Origin: Thermoanaerobaculales bacterium
GTDB taxonomy: Bacteria > Acidobacteriota > Thermoanaerobaculia > Thermoanaerobaculales > Sulfomarinibacteraceae
Assembly (NCBI GenBank): GCA_025456385.1
Contig: JALOKS010000032.1
Location: forward strand, 1-20,766
Direction of reading: 5' to 3'
DNA length: 20,766 bases
A model generated the notes under the pieces. That model did no database searches, had not been told where the DNA came from, and saw only the letters and a list, made by a program, of their open reading frames with translations. Shown here in pieces: positions 1 through 8,084 of this stretch. The position numbers and the translations under genes are program-made. The first letter of the stretch is position 1. Each line of letters opens with the position of its first letter.

Positions 1-330
1 CCAGGTCGGGTTCCAGACGAACTCCCAGCGCCCCTCCCAGGGCACGCCGTCGATCGCCACCGTCCACTCGTCGTCGATGCGGACCAGCGCGCAGAGGCGG
101 CCGTCGGGCAGGAACCGGAGGTGCCAGGCCTTCTCGAACTCCCCCTCCCACTCGCCGTCGCTGACCCACACCCGCGCCGCGTCGGGACCCGCCAGAACCG
201 GCGCCGCGACCCGCCGGCCGTCGGGGCTGACCGCGAGCTCGTGCACCTCCGCGAAGCGGCCCCTCAACGCTGCGAGGTCAGCGATGGTCTCGCTGCCCGG
301 CTCCCACGACCCCGCGTTTCCCTCCGCCAT
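1..330 (-). CDS. tmcD: TmcD-like tryptophan-rich protein (partial, 3' end outside window)
   Basis: The first 110 codons are visible, reading from an ATG at 330 to the window edge. The start is supported by AGGGAG at 338-343, 7 nt upstream. The visible part is soluble, with no signal peptide or membrane segment, and is rich in Trp. It carries short beta-propeller-like repeats of the type SPDGRR, FLPDGRL, EWTVAIDG and WEGRWEFVWN. In Desulfovibrio, TmcD is the cytoplasmic Trp-rich subunit of the transmembrane complex TmcABCD, which links periplasmic cytochrome c3 to cytoplasmic redox reactions. The call rests on this Trp-rich repeat character and on the adjacent tmcB and tmcC genes. It is separated from tmcB by 337 bp and has its own sigma-54-type promoter. 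An unrelated WD40-like protein is possible but less likely. Confidence 0.72.
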   Translation of the reverse strand, partial: MAEGNAGSWEPGSETIADLAALRGRFAEVHELAVSPDGRRVAAPVLAGPDAARVWVSDGEWEGEFEKAWHLRFLPDGRLCALVRIDDEWTVAIDGVPWEGRWEFVWNPTW

Positions 331-402
331 CTGGTGGCTCCCTTCGCTGCGCCGCGCCGGCCGGAGCCGGTCAGGTGCATCGACCCGGTCGCACGCCGGG
401 GC

Positions 403-418
403 TGCAAGGGCCGTGCCG
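403..418 (-). promoter_or_regulatory. Sigma-54 (RpoN) promoter for tmcD
   Basis: The minus strand reads CGGCACG, four bases, then TTGCA. This is the -24/-12 arrangement with exactly 10 bases between GG and GC, and it has one mismatch to TGGCACG-N4-TTGCW. Transcription would start near 392, giving a leader of about 60 nt before the tmcD ATG at 330. The two dyads at 501-541 lie about 120-140 bp upstream, the usual range for enhancer sites of sigma-54 activators. Confidence 0.65.
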
Positions 419-500
419 AAGAGCGGGAAGGTGGTATGTGGAGCTTAAGTCGCATCAGGCGAGCAGTTTGCGACTCGGGCCTCGCGAACGAATCATGCAA

Positions 501-525
501 AATGCGGGCCCGGCGGGCCCGCATT
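501..525. promoter_or_regulatory. Perfect 11-bp dyad between tmcB and tmcD (enhancer site or terminator)
   Basis: AATGCGGGCCC and its exact reverse complement are separated by 3 bases. On the minus transcript the stem is followed by a short T run (ATTTTG), so it could act as a weak intrinsic terminator or attenuator behind tmcB. Its centre is about 121 bp upstream of the predicted sigma-54 start of tmcD, which equally fits an upstream activator site. The sequence alone does not decide between these. Confidence 0.5.
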
Positions 526-526
526 C

Positions 527-541
527 ATTGCACCTTGCAAT
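527..541. promoter_or_regulatory. Second dyad, ATTGCA-N3-TGCAAT
   Basis: A perfect 6-3-6 inverted repeat one base away from the larger dyad and about 142 bp upstream of the predicted tmcD start. It may form a paired activator-binding region together with the larger dyad. No terminator-like T run follows it. Confidence 0.35.
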
Positions 542-632
542 ACTCGTGGCGGTTCAGCACCAGTGGGCAGGACACCGCTCGCGACGCCCGCCCCGCCGGC
601 CGGACCTCGCACCGCAGCACCCGAAGTTCCTC

Positions 633-665
633 ATTCCGAATTCCGAATTCCGAACTCCGAATCCG
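633..665. repeat. 7-bp tandem repeat, about 4.5 copies of ATTCCGA
   Basis: Three exact copies of ATTCCGA (633-653) are followed by one copy with a single change (ACTCCGA) and a partial copy. The array ends 2 bases before the tmcB stop codon. It is much richer in A and T than its surroundings, is not part of a credible gene, and has no visible role. Confidence 0.75.
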
Positions 666-667
666 CC

Positions 668-2272
668 CTAGTGCCATTCCCAATCGACGAAGCCGGGCTT
701 GACGTCGACCATGGCGTTGACGATCAGCTCGACCAGACCGCCGTAGTAGATGCCGGCCTTCTCCCAGGCGTCGTAGTAGTTGATGATGTCGCGGATCTGG
801 CCCTTGCAGTTGGAGCACGGCGCGCACACGTACTTGGGGTGCTCGCGGTCCATCGGCTCGTCGCCGAAGGCCTCGAGGATCTGCCGGAACTTGCGGCGGC
901 CGGTCATGTGGTGGCGCCAGTCCTGGAAGTTGTGGCCGGACATGATCGCGAAGCCGGAGCCGCCGCCGCAGCAGTAGTTCTCGACCCCGTGCGGGGCCAT
1001 CTCGCGGAAGCGGCCGGGCGGCAGCACCGCCTGCAGGATCTCGCGCTGCGGCGACACCACGCCCATCAGCCGCACCAGGTTGCAGGGGTCGTGCAGGGTG
1101 ACCGGAAAGTCGTTGCGGCTCGGGTCGAGCGCGAGCTTGCCCGAACGCACGATGTCGCGCAGGGTGACCATCGAGCTCTCGCGCGGGATGTTGAGGTCGC
1201 CGGTCAGCACCTTGTCGGCGATCACCGTCAGCGCCTTGTGGGCGTGGCCGCACTCGCCGAGGACGATCTTCTTGACGCCGAGCTTCTTGGCCGCGGCGGC
1301 GTGGCGGACCGCGACGCGCGCGAACTGGACGTCGTCGTACCAGACGCCGTAGTTGATGCCGTCGTAGGCGACGATCTCCGAGGACATCGTCCAGGACAGC
1401 CCGGCCGCCTCGAAGACGGTGGTGAAGGCGCCGGGGTTCTCCGGCCAGGCCATGATCTCGCCCGCGTTGTGGATGAGCAGGATGTCGGCGCCCTCCACGT
1501 CCCACGGGGTCTTGATCTCGATGCCGGTGCGCTCGGAGGTGTCCTCGTCGATGAACTCGATGTTGTCCTTGACGATCAGCGGCGTCATGCCGGTCGACGA
1601 CCCCACGGCGAGCTGCAGCACCGAGCCGTTGTCGTGGATCTCCTTCGGCACGATCCCCATCTCCATCGACGCGATCTTGCGGATCTCGCGCGACAGCAGG
1701 GCGTTGTCGACCCCGATCGGGCAGGTCTGGGCGCAGCGGCGGCACAGGTTGCAGCGGTAGCTGAGCTCGATCAGCCGCGCCACCACCTCCCAGTTGAGGT
1801 CGATGTCGCCGTGCACCGCCGTCGACTCCTTCTTGATGTACTTGAAGAAGATGCGGCGCAGGATCTCGGAGCGGTAGATGGGGCGGTAGAGCTCGTTCTG
1901 GCCGCTCTCCTCGAAGATCGGGCAGGCCTCGGAGCAGGTCTGGCACTTCGCGCAATGCTCCATCGACATCTCGAAGGGCTGCAGGAAGGTCCAGTTGTCC
2001 TCCACCGTCATCAGCTTGGCGAGGCCGGACAGGAAGCCCTGGACCAGGCGGTCCTCCTCCTCCTTCGACTTCGGCTTCTCGATGTTGACGGCGATGGTGT
2101 CGTCGAGGACCACGTACTTCTCGCGCGCGGCCTCCGAGAGCTGCGCGTAGGCCGGCTCCTCGTCGAGCTTGTCGAAGGGCGGCGGCAGCGGGACCTGCTC
2201 GAAGGGGTTGATCTGGGCCAGCGGCTGGCCCGGGTTCCTGGCGATGTCCTTGACGCTTGCAGGCTGCTTCAT
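668..2272 (-). CDS. tmcB: TmcB: CCG-domain iron-sulfur electron-transfer subunit
   Basis: 534 aa, cytoplasmic, of the HdrD/DsrK/HmeF/TmcB group, which passes electrons between the membrane subunit and cytoplasmic redox partners. Two ferredoxin-type 4Fe-4S motifs are visible: C107, C110, C113, C117 and C174, C177, C180, C184. A C-terminal CCG module follows, with C397, C434-C435-G and C483/C486, likely to bind an additional, noncubane-type cluster. A further Cys (C341) sits in GECGHAHK. The ATG at 2272 was chosen because it overlaps the tmcC stop as ATGA. The frame is also open upstream through tmcC, but that part is antisense-like noise in another frame. The family is certain. The choice of TmcB over DsrK or HmeF rests on the TmcD-like neighbour and the absence of DsrJ, DsrO or DsrP. 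Confidence 0.85.
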   Translation of the reverse strand: MKQPASVKDIARNPGQPLAQINPFEQVPLPPPFDKLDEEPAYAQLSEAAREKYVVLDDTIAVNIEKPKSKEEEDRLVQGFLSGLAKLMTVEDNWTFLQPFEMSMEHCAKCQTCSEACPIFEESGQNELYRPIYRSEILRRIFFKYIKKESTAVHGDIDLNWEVVARLIELSYRCNLCRRCAQTCPIGVDNALLSREIRKIASMEMGIVPKEIHDNGSVLQLAVGSSTGMTPLIVKDNIEFIDEDTSERTGIEIKTPWDVEGADILLIHNAGEIMAWPENPGAFTTVFEAAGLSWTMSSEIVAYDGINYGVWYDDVQFARVAVRHAAAAKKLGVKKIVLGECGHAHKALTVIADKVLTGDLNIPRESSMVTLRDIVRSGKLALDPSRNDFPVTLHDPCNLVRLMGVVSPQREILQAVLPPGRFREMAPHGVENYCCGGGSGFAIMSGHNFQDWRHHMTGRRKFRQILEAFGDEPMDREHPKYVCAPCSNCKGQIRDIINYYDAWEKAGIYYGGLVELIVNAMVDVKPGFVDWEWH

Positions 2273-3207
2273 TTGGCCTTGTCCTCCGCAGCGGCGTCGA
2301 GCCACGTCTTCGTGCCGTCGCCCTTGATGTGAGGGGCGCCCCACGAGATCGGCTGGTTGAGGAGCTTCTCGATGGTCTTCTCCTGCTCGCCGCCGCGCAG
2401 GTTCGGCTCGTCCTTCCAGCGGATCGAGTGGTAGGCGAAGTACTTGCCGACGAAGTGCGACATGTGGGTGGTCGGGATGTAGGCCACGAGCAGCGACAGC
2501 AGCACCGCGGAGATCAGCGGCAGCAGCGCCGCCGAGCCGCCCGCGGCGAGCGGCACCAGCTTGAAGGTCACGAGGTTGGCGACGAAGGCCGAGACCAGCG
2601 CGAAGTCGCGGTCGACGAGCAGGAAGGTCGCGAGCGCGACGCCGAAGACCACCACGAAGAAGATCAGGTTGAAGAAGTCGGCCGCCGCGGTGTAGTCGCG
2701 CAGCTCCCGGCCCATGCGGCGCAGGTAGAGGCCGACCGCGCCGAGGATCCCGAGCACCAGCCCGGCAGCGCCGAGCAGCGGCACCGCCAGGGACAGCACC
2801 CGCGCCACCGCCGTCGCGATCACCGCCGGCGCGAGCGCACCGACCACACCGCCGAGGATCATCAGAACGGTCGCGGCGGCGACCAGGTAGAGCCCGAAGT
2901 GGAAGGGAAAGGAGCGGGTCCACAGCTTGCGGTTGTGCTCGCGCAGCGCGACGAGGAACAGGATCTCCGGCACCATCACCTTGAGCTCGCCCAGCATCGA
3001 CACCTGGCGCGGCTTCTGCCACCAGTCGCTCTCCTCGAGGTAGGAGCCGCCGTAGGCGGCGCGGCCGCCGCCCTCGTGGGCCACCGGGTAGAGCTCCCAG
3101 CGGAGGTGCATCGGCATCTTCGACCACATCACGAAGCGCGCGACGACCGCGATGAGGAAGAAGACGATGCCGATGTAGGCAATGATGTAAGCGAGAGTAG
3201 TCATCAT
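2269..3207 (-). CDS. tmcC: TmcC: membrane cytochrome b subunit (NarI/DsrM-like)
   Basis: 312 aa with about five membrane helices (near residues 4-24, 101-124, 135-160, 180-198 and 226-245), as in the nitrate reductase gamma/DsrM fold. His103 in PFHFGLYL and His248/His251 in TTHMSHF are candidate heme b ligands. The protein should anchor TmcB and exchange electrons with the quinone pool or a periplasmic cytochrome. Start: tandem ATGs at 3207 and 3204 follow GGGAG by 5-8 nt. A GTG at 3213 is open but lies within the ribosome binding site. The gene ends in a 4-bp overlap with tmcB, implying translational coupling. The Desulfovibrio order is A-B-C-D. Here it is C-B-D, with no cytochrome gene upstream. 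Confidence 0.83.
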   Translation of the reverse strand: MMTTLAYIIAYIGIVFFLIAVVARFVMWSKMPMHLRWELYPVAHEGGGRAAYGGSYLEESDWWQKPRQVSMLGELKVMVPEILFLVALREHNRKLWTRSFPFHFGLYLVAAATVLMILGGVVGALAPAVIATAVARVLSLAVPLLGAAGLVLGILGAVGLYLRRMGRELRDYTAAADFFNLIFFVVVFGVALATFLLVDRDFALVSAFVANLVTFKLVPLAAGGSAALLPLISAVLLSLLVAYIPTTHMSHFVGKYFAYHSIRWKDEPNLRGGEQEKTIEKLLNQPISWGAPHIKGDGTKTWLDAAAEDKAK

Positions 3208-3224
3208 TCGCACTCCCAGCGGAG

Positions 3225-3230
3225 ATTATA
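3225..3230 (-). promoter_or_regulatory. -10 box TATAAT upstream of tmcC
   Basis: A perfect TATAAT on the minus strand, 17 bases before the tmcC ATG. Transcription would start near 3218 with a leader of only about 11 nt. No convincing -35 box is seen at 16-18 bp, so the call is tentative. Confidence 0.35.
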
Positions 3231-3376
3231 AAACGGAATCGAGAGTAGCGACATCAGGGCCGCAGACGCAACTGGTCCTGATCCGGAGGCCCGATCGGGC
3301 AGTACGCCGCAGCCGGTACGGCGGCCCCTCCATGACGGCTTCCGAGGCGCAGCGACATCCACTCTTGAGCAAAATC

Positions 3377-3391
3377 GCAAATTCCATTCCC
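3377..3391 (-). promoter_or_regulatory. Possible weak sigma-54 promoter upstream of tmcC
   Basis: The minus strand reads GGGAATG, four bases, then TTGC. It has the invariant GG and GC with 10 bases between them, but the -24 element matches only three of six positions of TGGCAC. It lies in the only AT-rich part of the tmcC upstream region. It is much weaker than the tmcD site. Confidence 0.25.
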
Positions 3392-3553
3392 TAGTGAAAT
3401 GCTTGGGGAATCTGGGCCGCGCGCGGCACGGCGGCCCCGGCGGCGGCGCCCGAAGTCGGCGTATCAGTCGAGATGGACGCGACCGGGACGCGCGCGCCGG
3501 GCTTCCGGCCGCGGCGCCGACGGCGCGGCCCCTCCGCCGGACGGGCTCGACCT

Positions 3554-3569
3554 GTTACCGGCCGGTAAC
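3554..3569. repeat. 16-bp perfect palindrome GTTACCGGCCGGTAAC
   Basis: It begins two bases after the stop codon of the DsbA-like gene on the minus strand. There is no loop and no T run behind it, so it is a poor intrinsic terminator. A symmetric protein-binding site is more likely. It lies about 350 bp upstream of tmcC. Confidence 0.55.
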
Positions 3570-3571
3570 GA

Positions 3572-4702
3572 TCAGGGCTCGTCGCCCGCGAGCAGGCGCT
3601 CGACCAGGTCCGGGAACCACGAGCCATCCGGCACCTGCACCATCCACCCGTTGACGAAGTAGGTCGGGGTCGCGTGCACGTTGACCGCGTTGCCGAGAGC
3701 CATCTGGCCGTGGACCGCGGCGATCGAGGGATCGCGCAGGTAGCAGCCGCGGAAGCCGGCCTCGTCGAGGCCGTTGCCGGCCACGAAGTCGAGCGCCGTC
3801 GTGGTCACCTCGGAGACGCCCATGTCCTTCTGCAGCGCGTAGAAGGTCTCCTTGAGGGGGATGACCAGCTGCGGGTCCTGGGCGCCCACGCACCAGGTCG
3901 CGCTCGCGGCGCGGAAGGCCCAGGGGTGGATCGCGGTCAAGGGGTAGCTGACCAGGCCGTGCCGGACCCTGCTCCCGTGCTTGCCGAGAACCATCTGGAT
4001 CAGGGGCCACTTGCCCCGGCAGGCCGGGCACTCGAAGTCCGAGAACTCGACGATCTCGACCGCCGCCCGCTCCGCCGCCGCGCTGTCCCAGATCACGAGC
4101 TCGCTCCCCAGGAACAGGCGGCGCCGCGCCGCCACCGGGTCCTCCTTGAGCGGCGCCTCGCCGGCCATCACCAGGAAGCGGCCGTCGGCGGTCACTCCGG
4201 CCGCGCGCCGGACGGTGCCGAAGCCCGAGTCGACGAGCAGGCTGAGGGGGATCACCGCGCTCGGCCGGCGCGGGGTCGAGTCCCACTCCACCTTCACCCG
4301 CAGGTTCATCGCCGAGCGCAGCGCCTCGGGCAGGAAGCTCGAGAGGAAGTTCTTGAGCGCCTCGGGGTTGTTCGCCACCGCCTCGCCGGGCAGCTGGCCC
4401 ACCGATCCCAGCCAGATCGAGTCGGTCGTCTCGTCGATGAGGGCCGTCGGCTGCTCGGACAGCACCGTGCTCGCGCAGCTGCGGTCGATCGAGACGAAGC
4501 GGTAGGAGCCCTGCGCGGTCTGGTAGCGCGTGTTCTCGAGCAGGCGGAAGCTCGACTCGGGGTACCAGGCGATGGCCCGCTCGACGTAGCGCAGGGCGCG
4601 GAGGTCCGGCTCCGGCTCGGCGGCAACGGCAGCGGTGGTCGTCACGGTTGCGACGGCGAGCGGCGCCGCGAGCACGAGCAATCGACAGAGTCTCATCCTC
4701 AT
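3572..4702 (-). CDS. Exported DsbA-like thioredoxin-fold protein
   Basis: 376 aa. A signal peptide is visible (basic start, hydrophobic stretch, AVAAE-type cleavage near residue 28), so it acts outside the cytoplasm. Residues about 30-200 form a domain I do not recognise. The C-terminal part is a DsbA/DsbG-type domain with the active-site motif CPAC (C225, C228) in an FSDFECPACRG context, and the cis-Pro loop HATPTYFVNG (P346). Additional Cys at 271 and 320 could form a structural disulfide. It probably oxidises or isomerises disulfides in exported proteins. The ATG at 4702 is preceded by GGGAG at a 6-8 nt distance. It sits between recA and the tmc genes but has a large gap on the tmc side. 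The substrate is unknown. Confidence 0.82.
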   Translation of the reverse strand: MRMRLCRLLVLAAPLAVATVTTTAAVAAEPEPDLRALRYVERAIAWYPESSFRLLENTRYQTAQGSYRFVSIDRSCASTVLSEQPTALIDETTDSIWLGSVGQLPGEAVANNPEALKNFLSSFLPEALRSAMNLRVKVEWDSTPRRPSAVIPLSLLVDSGFGTVRRAAGVTADGRFLVMAGEAPLKEDPVAARRRLFLGSELVIWDSAAAERAAVEIVEFSDFECPACRGKWPLIQMVLGKHGSRVRHGLVSYPLTAIHPWAFRAASATWCVGAQDPQLVIPLKETFYALQKDMGVSEVTTTALDFVAGNGLDEAGFRGCYLRDPSIAAVHGQMALGNAVNVHATPTYFVNGWMVQVPDGSWFPDLVERLLAGDEP

Positions 4703-4719
4703 TCAGCTCTCCCGTCGGA

Positions 4720-4725
4720 ATTGTA
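4720..4725 (-). promoter_or_regulatory. -10 box TACAAT upstream of the dsbA-like gene
   Basis: TACAAT lies 18 bases before the ATG, in the 40-bp gap after recA, with GGGAG between. No good -35 box is visible, so co-transcription from recA is also possible. Confidence 0.35.
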
Positions 4726-4742
4726 GCAGCCGGGCGGCGCGA

Positions 4743-5807
<1,065 letters not shown>

Positions 5808-5819
5808 GAGGATCTCCTT

Positions 5820-5833
5820 GCTGGGTGACCAGC
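5820..5833 (-). promoter_or_regulatory. Small hairpin in the recA leader
   Basis: GCTGG-TCAC-CCAGC forms a 5-bp stem that directly abuts the recA ribosome binding site. It might affect translation, but it is short and may be chance. Confidence 0.3.
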
Positions 5834-5849
5834 GTGGCGGGACGGCCCC

Positions 5850-5878
5850 ATCCTAGGGTTCGCCGGCACGGCCGTCAA
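5850..5878 (-). promoter_or_regulatory. Sigma-70 promoter for recA
   Basis: TTGACG (5873-5878), a 17-bp spacer and TAGGAT (5850-5855), the best housekeeping-type promoter in the window. The TAG stop codon of the upstream glycosyltransferase forms part of the -10 box. Transcription would start near 5843. Confidence 0.7.
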
Positions 5879-8084
5879 GCGTCGCCGCCGACGGCCTGAA
5901 CGCCACCCCGGCGAGCACCACCCCGAGCTCGCGCGGGTCGTCGAGGCCGTGGGCGGCCGGCCGGTAGGGCGCGCTCGCGATGACCAGCTCGAGCCGCCCG
6001 CCCGGGGCCTCCCCGGCCCGCACCTCGACCGCGACGCGCTGCGGCCGCGGTTCGAGCTCGAGGGGCCCCGCAGCCAGGCGGCCCCCGAGCCACAGCTCGC
6101 AGCGCGACGGGGTCGGCCGCGGCGCCGCGAGCTCGAGCTCGAGGGTACCGGCCGACGCCGGCAGCACGAGCCGCGCCCGGGGGCCGACCCACAGGCCCGC
6201 CACGCCGTCCGCGAAGCGCTCGGGGGCGAAGCCGCCCTCGAGCTCGACGCCGAGCGCGTCGCGGTCGCTGGCGTGGACGAGCGATCCGGCCCAGGCCCGG
6301 TGGGCATCCACGGCCCGCAGCTCGAAGAGCTGGAAGGAGAGCGCCCGGGCCTCGCCGGCGCTCGGAAACGGCGTCCGCGCGCGGCTGAAGCGCAGCGTCG
6401 AGGCGCCCCGGGGGCGGCCCGCCGCAGCTTCGAACCGCAGCCGCCGCTCGCCGCCCTCGCCGTCGATCTCGGCTGCGGGCCGATCGCCCCAGGAGAGCTC
6501 GACCGCGGCGGGTCCCGGTGCCGGCCGCAGCGCGAGAGCGAGCCCGGCGTCGCCGCCGAGCGGCGGCAGCAGCAGCTCGGCCGCGGCCGCCCCCCACATG
6601 AAGCGCCGGCCGTCGGCCGCGAGCTCGGCCGGCCACCAGCCCGCGAGCGGCAGCGGCGCGTCCTCGAGAATCCAGGCCTCGAGCATGCGCTGCTGGGTCA
6701 GGGGCTCGAGCGCCGGCGAGACGCCCGCGAAGCGGCGCTCGATGCCGAACAGGCTTTCCGGGTAGAGGGGGCGGTGGACCGTGGCCACGAGCCACGGGCC
6801 GCCGACCCCCTGCCAGGGCTCCGGGGCCCACGGCGACAGCACCCACGGCGGGTTGGCCTCGCCGCGACGCTCGGCGAGGTGCCAGAGGTAGGAGGCGAAG
6901 GGGTGCAGCTCGGGCTCGAGGACGACCGTGCGCCCGCCGGCGAGGGCCGCCGCCCGCGCCTCGCGCACCGCGGCGAAGCCCGGCAGCTCGGTGGCGTGCT
7001 GCTCGGCCACGAGCGGCAGGCTGCCGGCCCCGTACCACGCCGTCAGCCCGGCCAGACCGAGGCAGGCCGCCGGCGCCGGCAGGACCGCGGCAGCCCCCGC
7101 GAGCAGCGGCGCCAGGGCCATCTGCACCCCGACGGCGTAGCGTCCGTAGCTGCGGTTCTGCAGCAGGACAAGCTGGGCGACGGCGAGCACCAGCACGGCC
7201 AGCCACAACCCGGCGGCGCGGTGCGAGGACCGGCGCGCCCACGCCCCCAGCCCGGCGAGCGCGGCGAGCACGACCAGGCTCGCCGGCACGACGCCGCCGA
7301 GCCCCTTGACCAGGCCGAGCTCGGGGAAGCCGCCGGGGTTGGCGGCCAGGCGCGAGAAGTGGCGCTGGGAGTGGGCCAGGAAGGGGGCGAGAAAGGCATC
7401 CCAGCCGCCCTCGGCCCGCGCCATCAGCGCGACCGACACCAGCCCCGCCGCCACCGCGAGCGCGACCCCGGGCAGCAGCCGGCGGCGCGGCCGCACCGTC
7501 GCGGCGCCGCCGAGCCACAGCAGCGCGAGCGGCGGCAGCAGGATCGGCCGCACCAGGAAGGCCGCCGCAACGAGCAGGGTGAAGGCGGTGGCGCGGCCGC
7601 CAGCAAGGCCCCCGGCGAGCACGGCCGCCGCGGCCAGCGCCAGCACCGCGGCGGCGGTGGTCGAGAAGCCGCGCACCGCGTACAGCCAGGGGCCGGGCGC
7701 GGCGAGCAGCGCGAGGGCGGCGAGGGCCGCCACCGGCGCCGGCGCCACCCGCCGCCCGAGCGCCGCCAGCACCCACAGCGCCGCCACCGAGAAGGCGGCC
7801 GAAGCCAGCTGCAGCGCCCGCAGGGGGTCACCCGTGAAGGGCGTCAGCAGGTGGCCGACGGCGAGCCAGCCCGGGAAGCCGGGCGGGTGCGGGAAGTGGG
7901 CCGCGAGCTCGAAGTGGAGGATGCCGCGGGCGAACAGCGTTTCGTCCCACTCCCACGGCCCGCGGGCGAGGAAGGCGAAGCGCGACCAGGCGAGCAGAGC
8001 CGCCGCGAGGGCCGTCAACCCGGCATCGAGGCGGCGGTCAGCGGTGCCGAAGAGGAGCAGGGTCTCGAGTCGCCGCCGGCTCAC
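5853..8084 (-). CDS. GT-C type membrane glycosyltransferase (GT39/ArnT-like)
   Basis: 743 aa. The N-terminal half has about ten membrane helices. The first extracytoplasmic loop has the acidic pair D47-E48 (PWEWDETLF) followed by HPPGFPGW, the pattern of PMT/ArnT enzymes that use a polyprenyl-phosphate sugar donor on the outer face of the membrane. The C-terminal half (about 400-743) is soluble, beta-rich and probably periplasmic. It is not a domain I recognise. The start is the GTG at 8084, whose GTGA overlaps the sulfatase stop by 4 bp. An ATG further upstream would lie far inside the sulfatase gene and is unlikely. The close coupling suggests both proteins build or decorate the same surface glycan or lipid. 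The acceptor is unknown. Confidence 0.72.
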   Translation of the reverse strand: MSRRRLETLLLFGTADRRLDAGLTALAAALLAWSRFAFLARGPWEWDETLFARGILHFELAAHFPHPPGFPGWLAVGHLLTPFTGDPLRALQLASAAFSVAALWVLAALGRRVAPAPVAALAALALLAAPGPWLYAVRGFSTTAAAVLALAAAAVLAGGLAGGRATAFTLLVAAAFLVRPILLPPLALLWLGGAATVRPRRRLLPGVALAVAAGLVSVALMARAEGGWDAFLAPFLAHSQRHFSRLAANPGGFPELGLVKGLGGVVPASLVVLAALAGLGAWARRSSHRAAGLWLAVLVLAVAQLVLLQNRSYGRYAVGVQMALAPLLAGAAAVLPAPAACLGLAGLTAWYGAGSLPLVAEQHATELPGFAAVREARAAALAGGRTVVLEPELHPFASYLWHLAERRGEANPPWVLSPWAPEPWQGVGGPWLVATVHRPLYPESLFGIERRFAGVSPALEPLTQQRMLEAWILEDAPLPLAGWWPAELAADGRRFMWGAAAAELLLPPLGGDAGLALALRPAPGPAAVELSWGDRPAAEIDGEGGERRLRFEAAAGRPRGASTLRFSRARTPFPSAGEARALSFQLFELRAVDAHRAWAGSLVHASDRDALGVELEGGFAPERFADGVAGLWVGPRARLVLPASAGTLELELAAPRPTPSRCELWLGGRLAAGPLELEPRPQRVAVEVRAGEAPGGRLELVIASAPYRPAAHGLDDPRELGVVLAGVAFRPSAATLDGRAGEP

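Larger units (their letters stand above)
331..667. other. Intergenic spacer between tmcB and tmcD
   Basis: No credible gene was found on either strand. From tmcB towards tmcD it holds the heptamer tandem repeat, the two dyads, the sigma-54 promoter and the tmcD ribosome binding site. Open frames crossing it lack ribosome binding sites and are rich in Arg and Pro, as is typical of chance frames in GC-rich DNA. Confidence 0.6.
3208..3571. other. Intergenic region upstream of tmcC
   Basis: No credible gene. In transcript order it holds the 16-bp palindrome after the dsbA-like gene, a GC-rich stretch, an AT-rich island near 3365-3405 with the weak sigma-54 match, a 12-bp palindrome GCCCGATCGGGC at 3289-3300, and the TATAAT box. 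No cytochrome gene (no CxxCH motif) is encoded here, although a TmcA might be expected. Confidence 0.55.

Noticed and set aside
264..524. Minus-strand open frame of 86 codons overlapping the tmcD start and spacer
   Set aside because: It overlaps the Trp-rich tmcD frame and the sigma-54 promoter region, has a low-complexity Arg/Ser/Ala composition, and no ribosome binding site.
563..2332. Long plus-strand open frame (589 codons) opposite tmcB
   Set aside because: It is antisense to a clear iron-sulfur protein gene, composed of low-complexity Val/Asp/Leu/Arg-rich text, and has no ribosome binding site. It is a shadow caused by GC-rich third codon positions.
3247..3359. 9-bp direct repeat AGCGACATC at 3247-3255 and 3351-3359 upstream of tmcC
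   Set aside because: A 9-mer occurring twice in about 350 bp is not far from chance expectation, and the copies show no regular spacing to a promoter.
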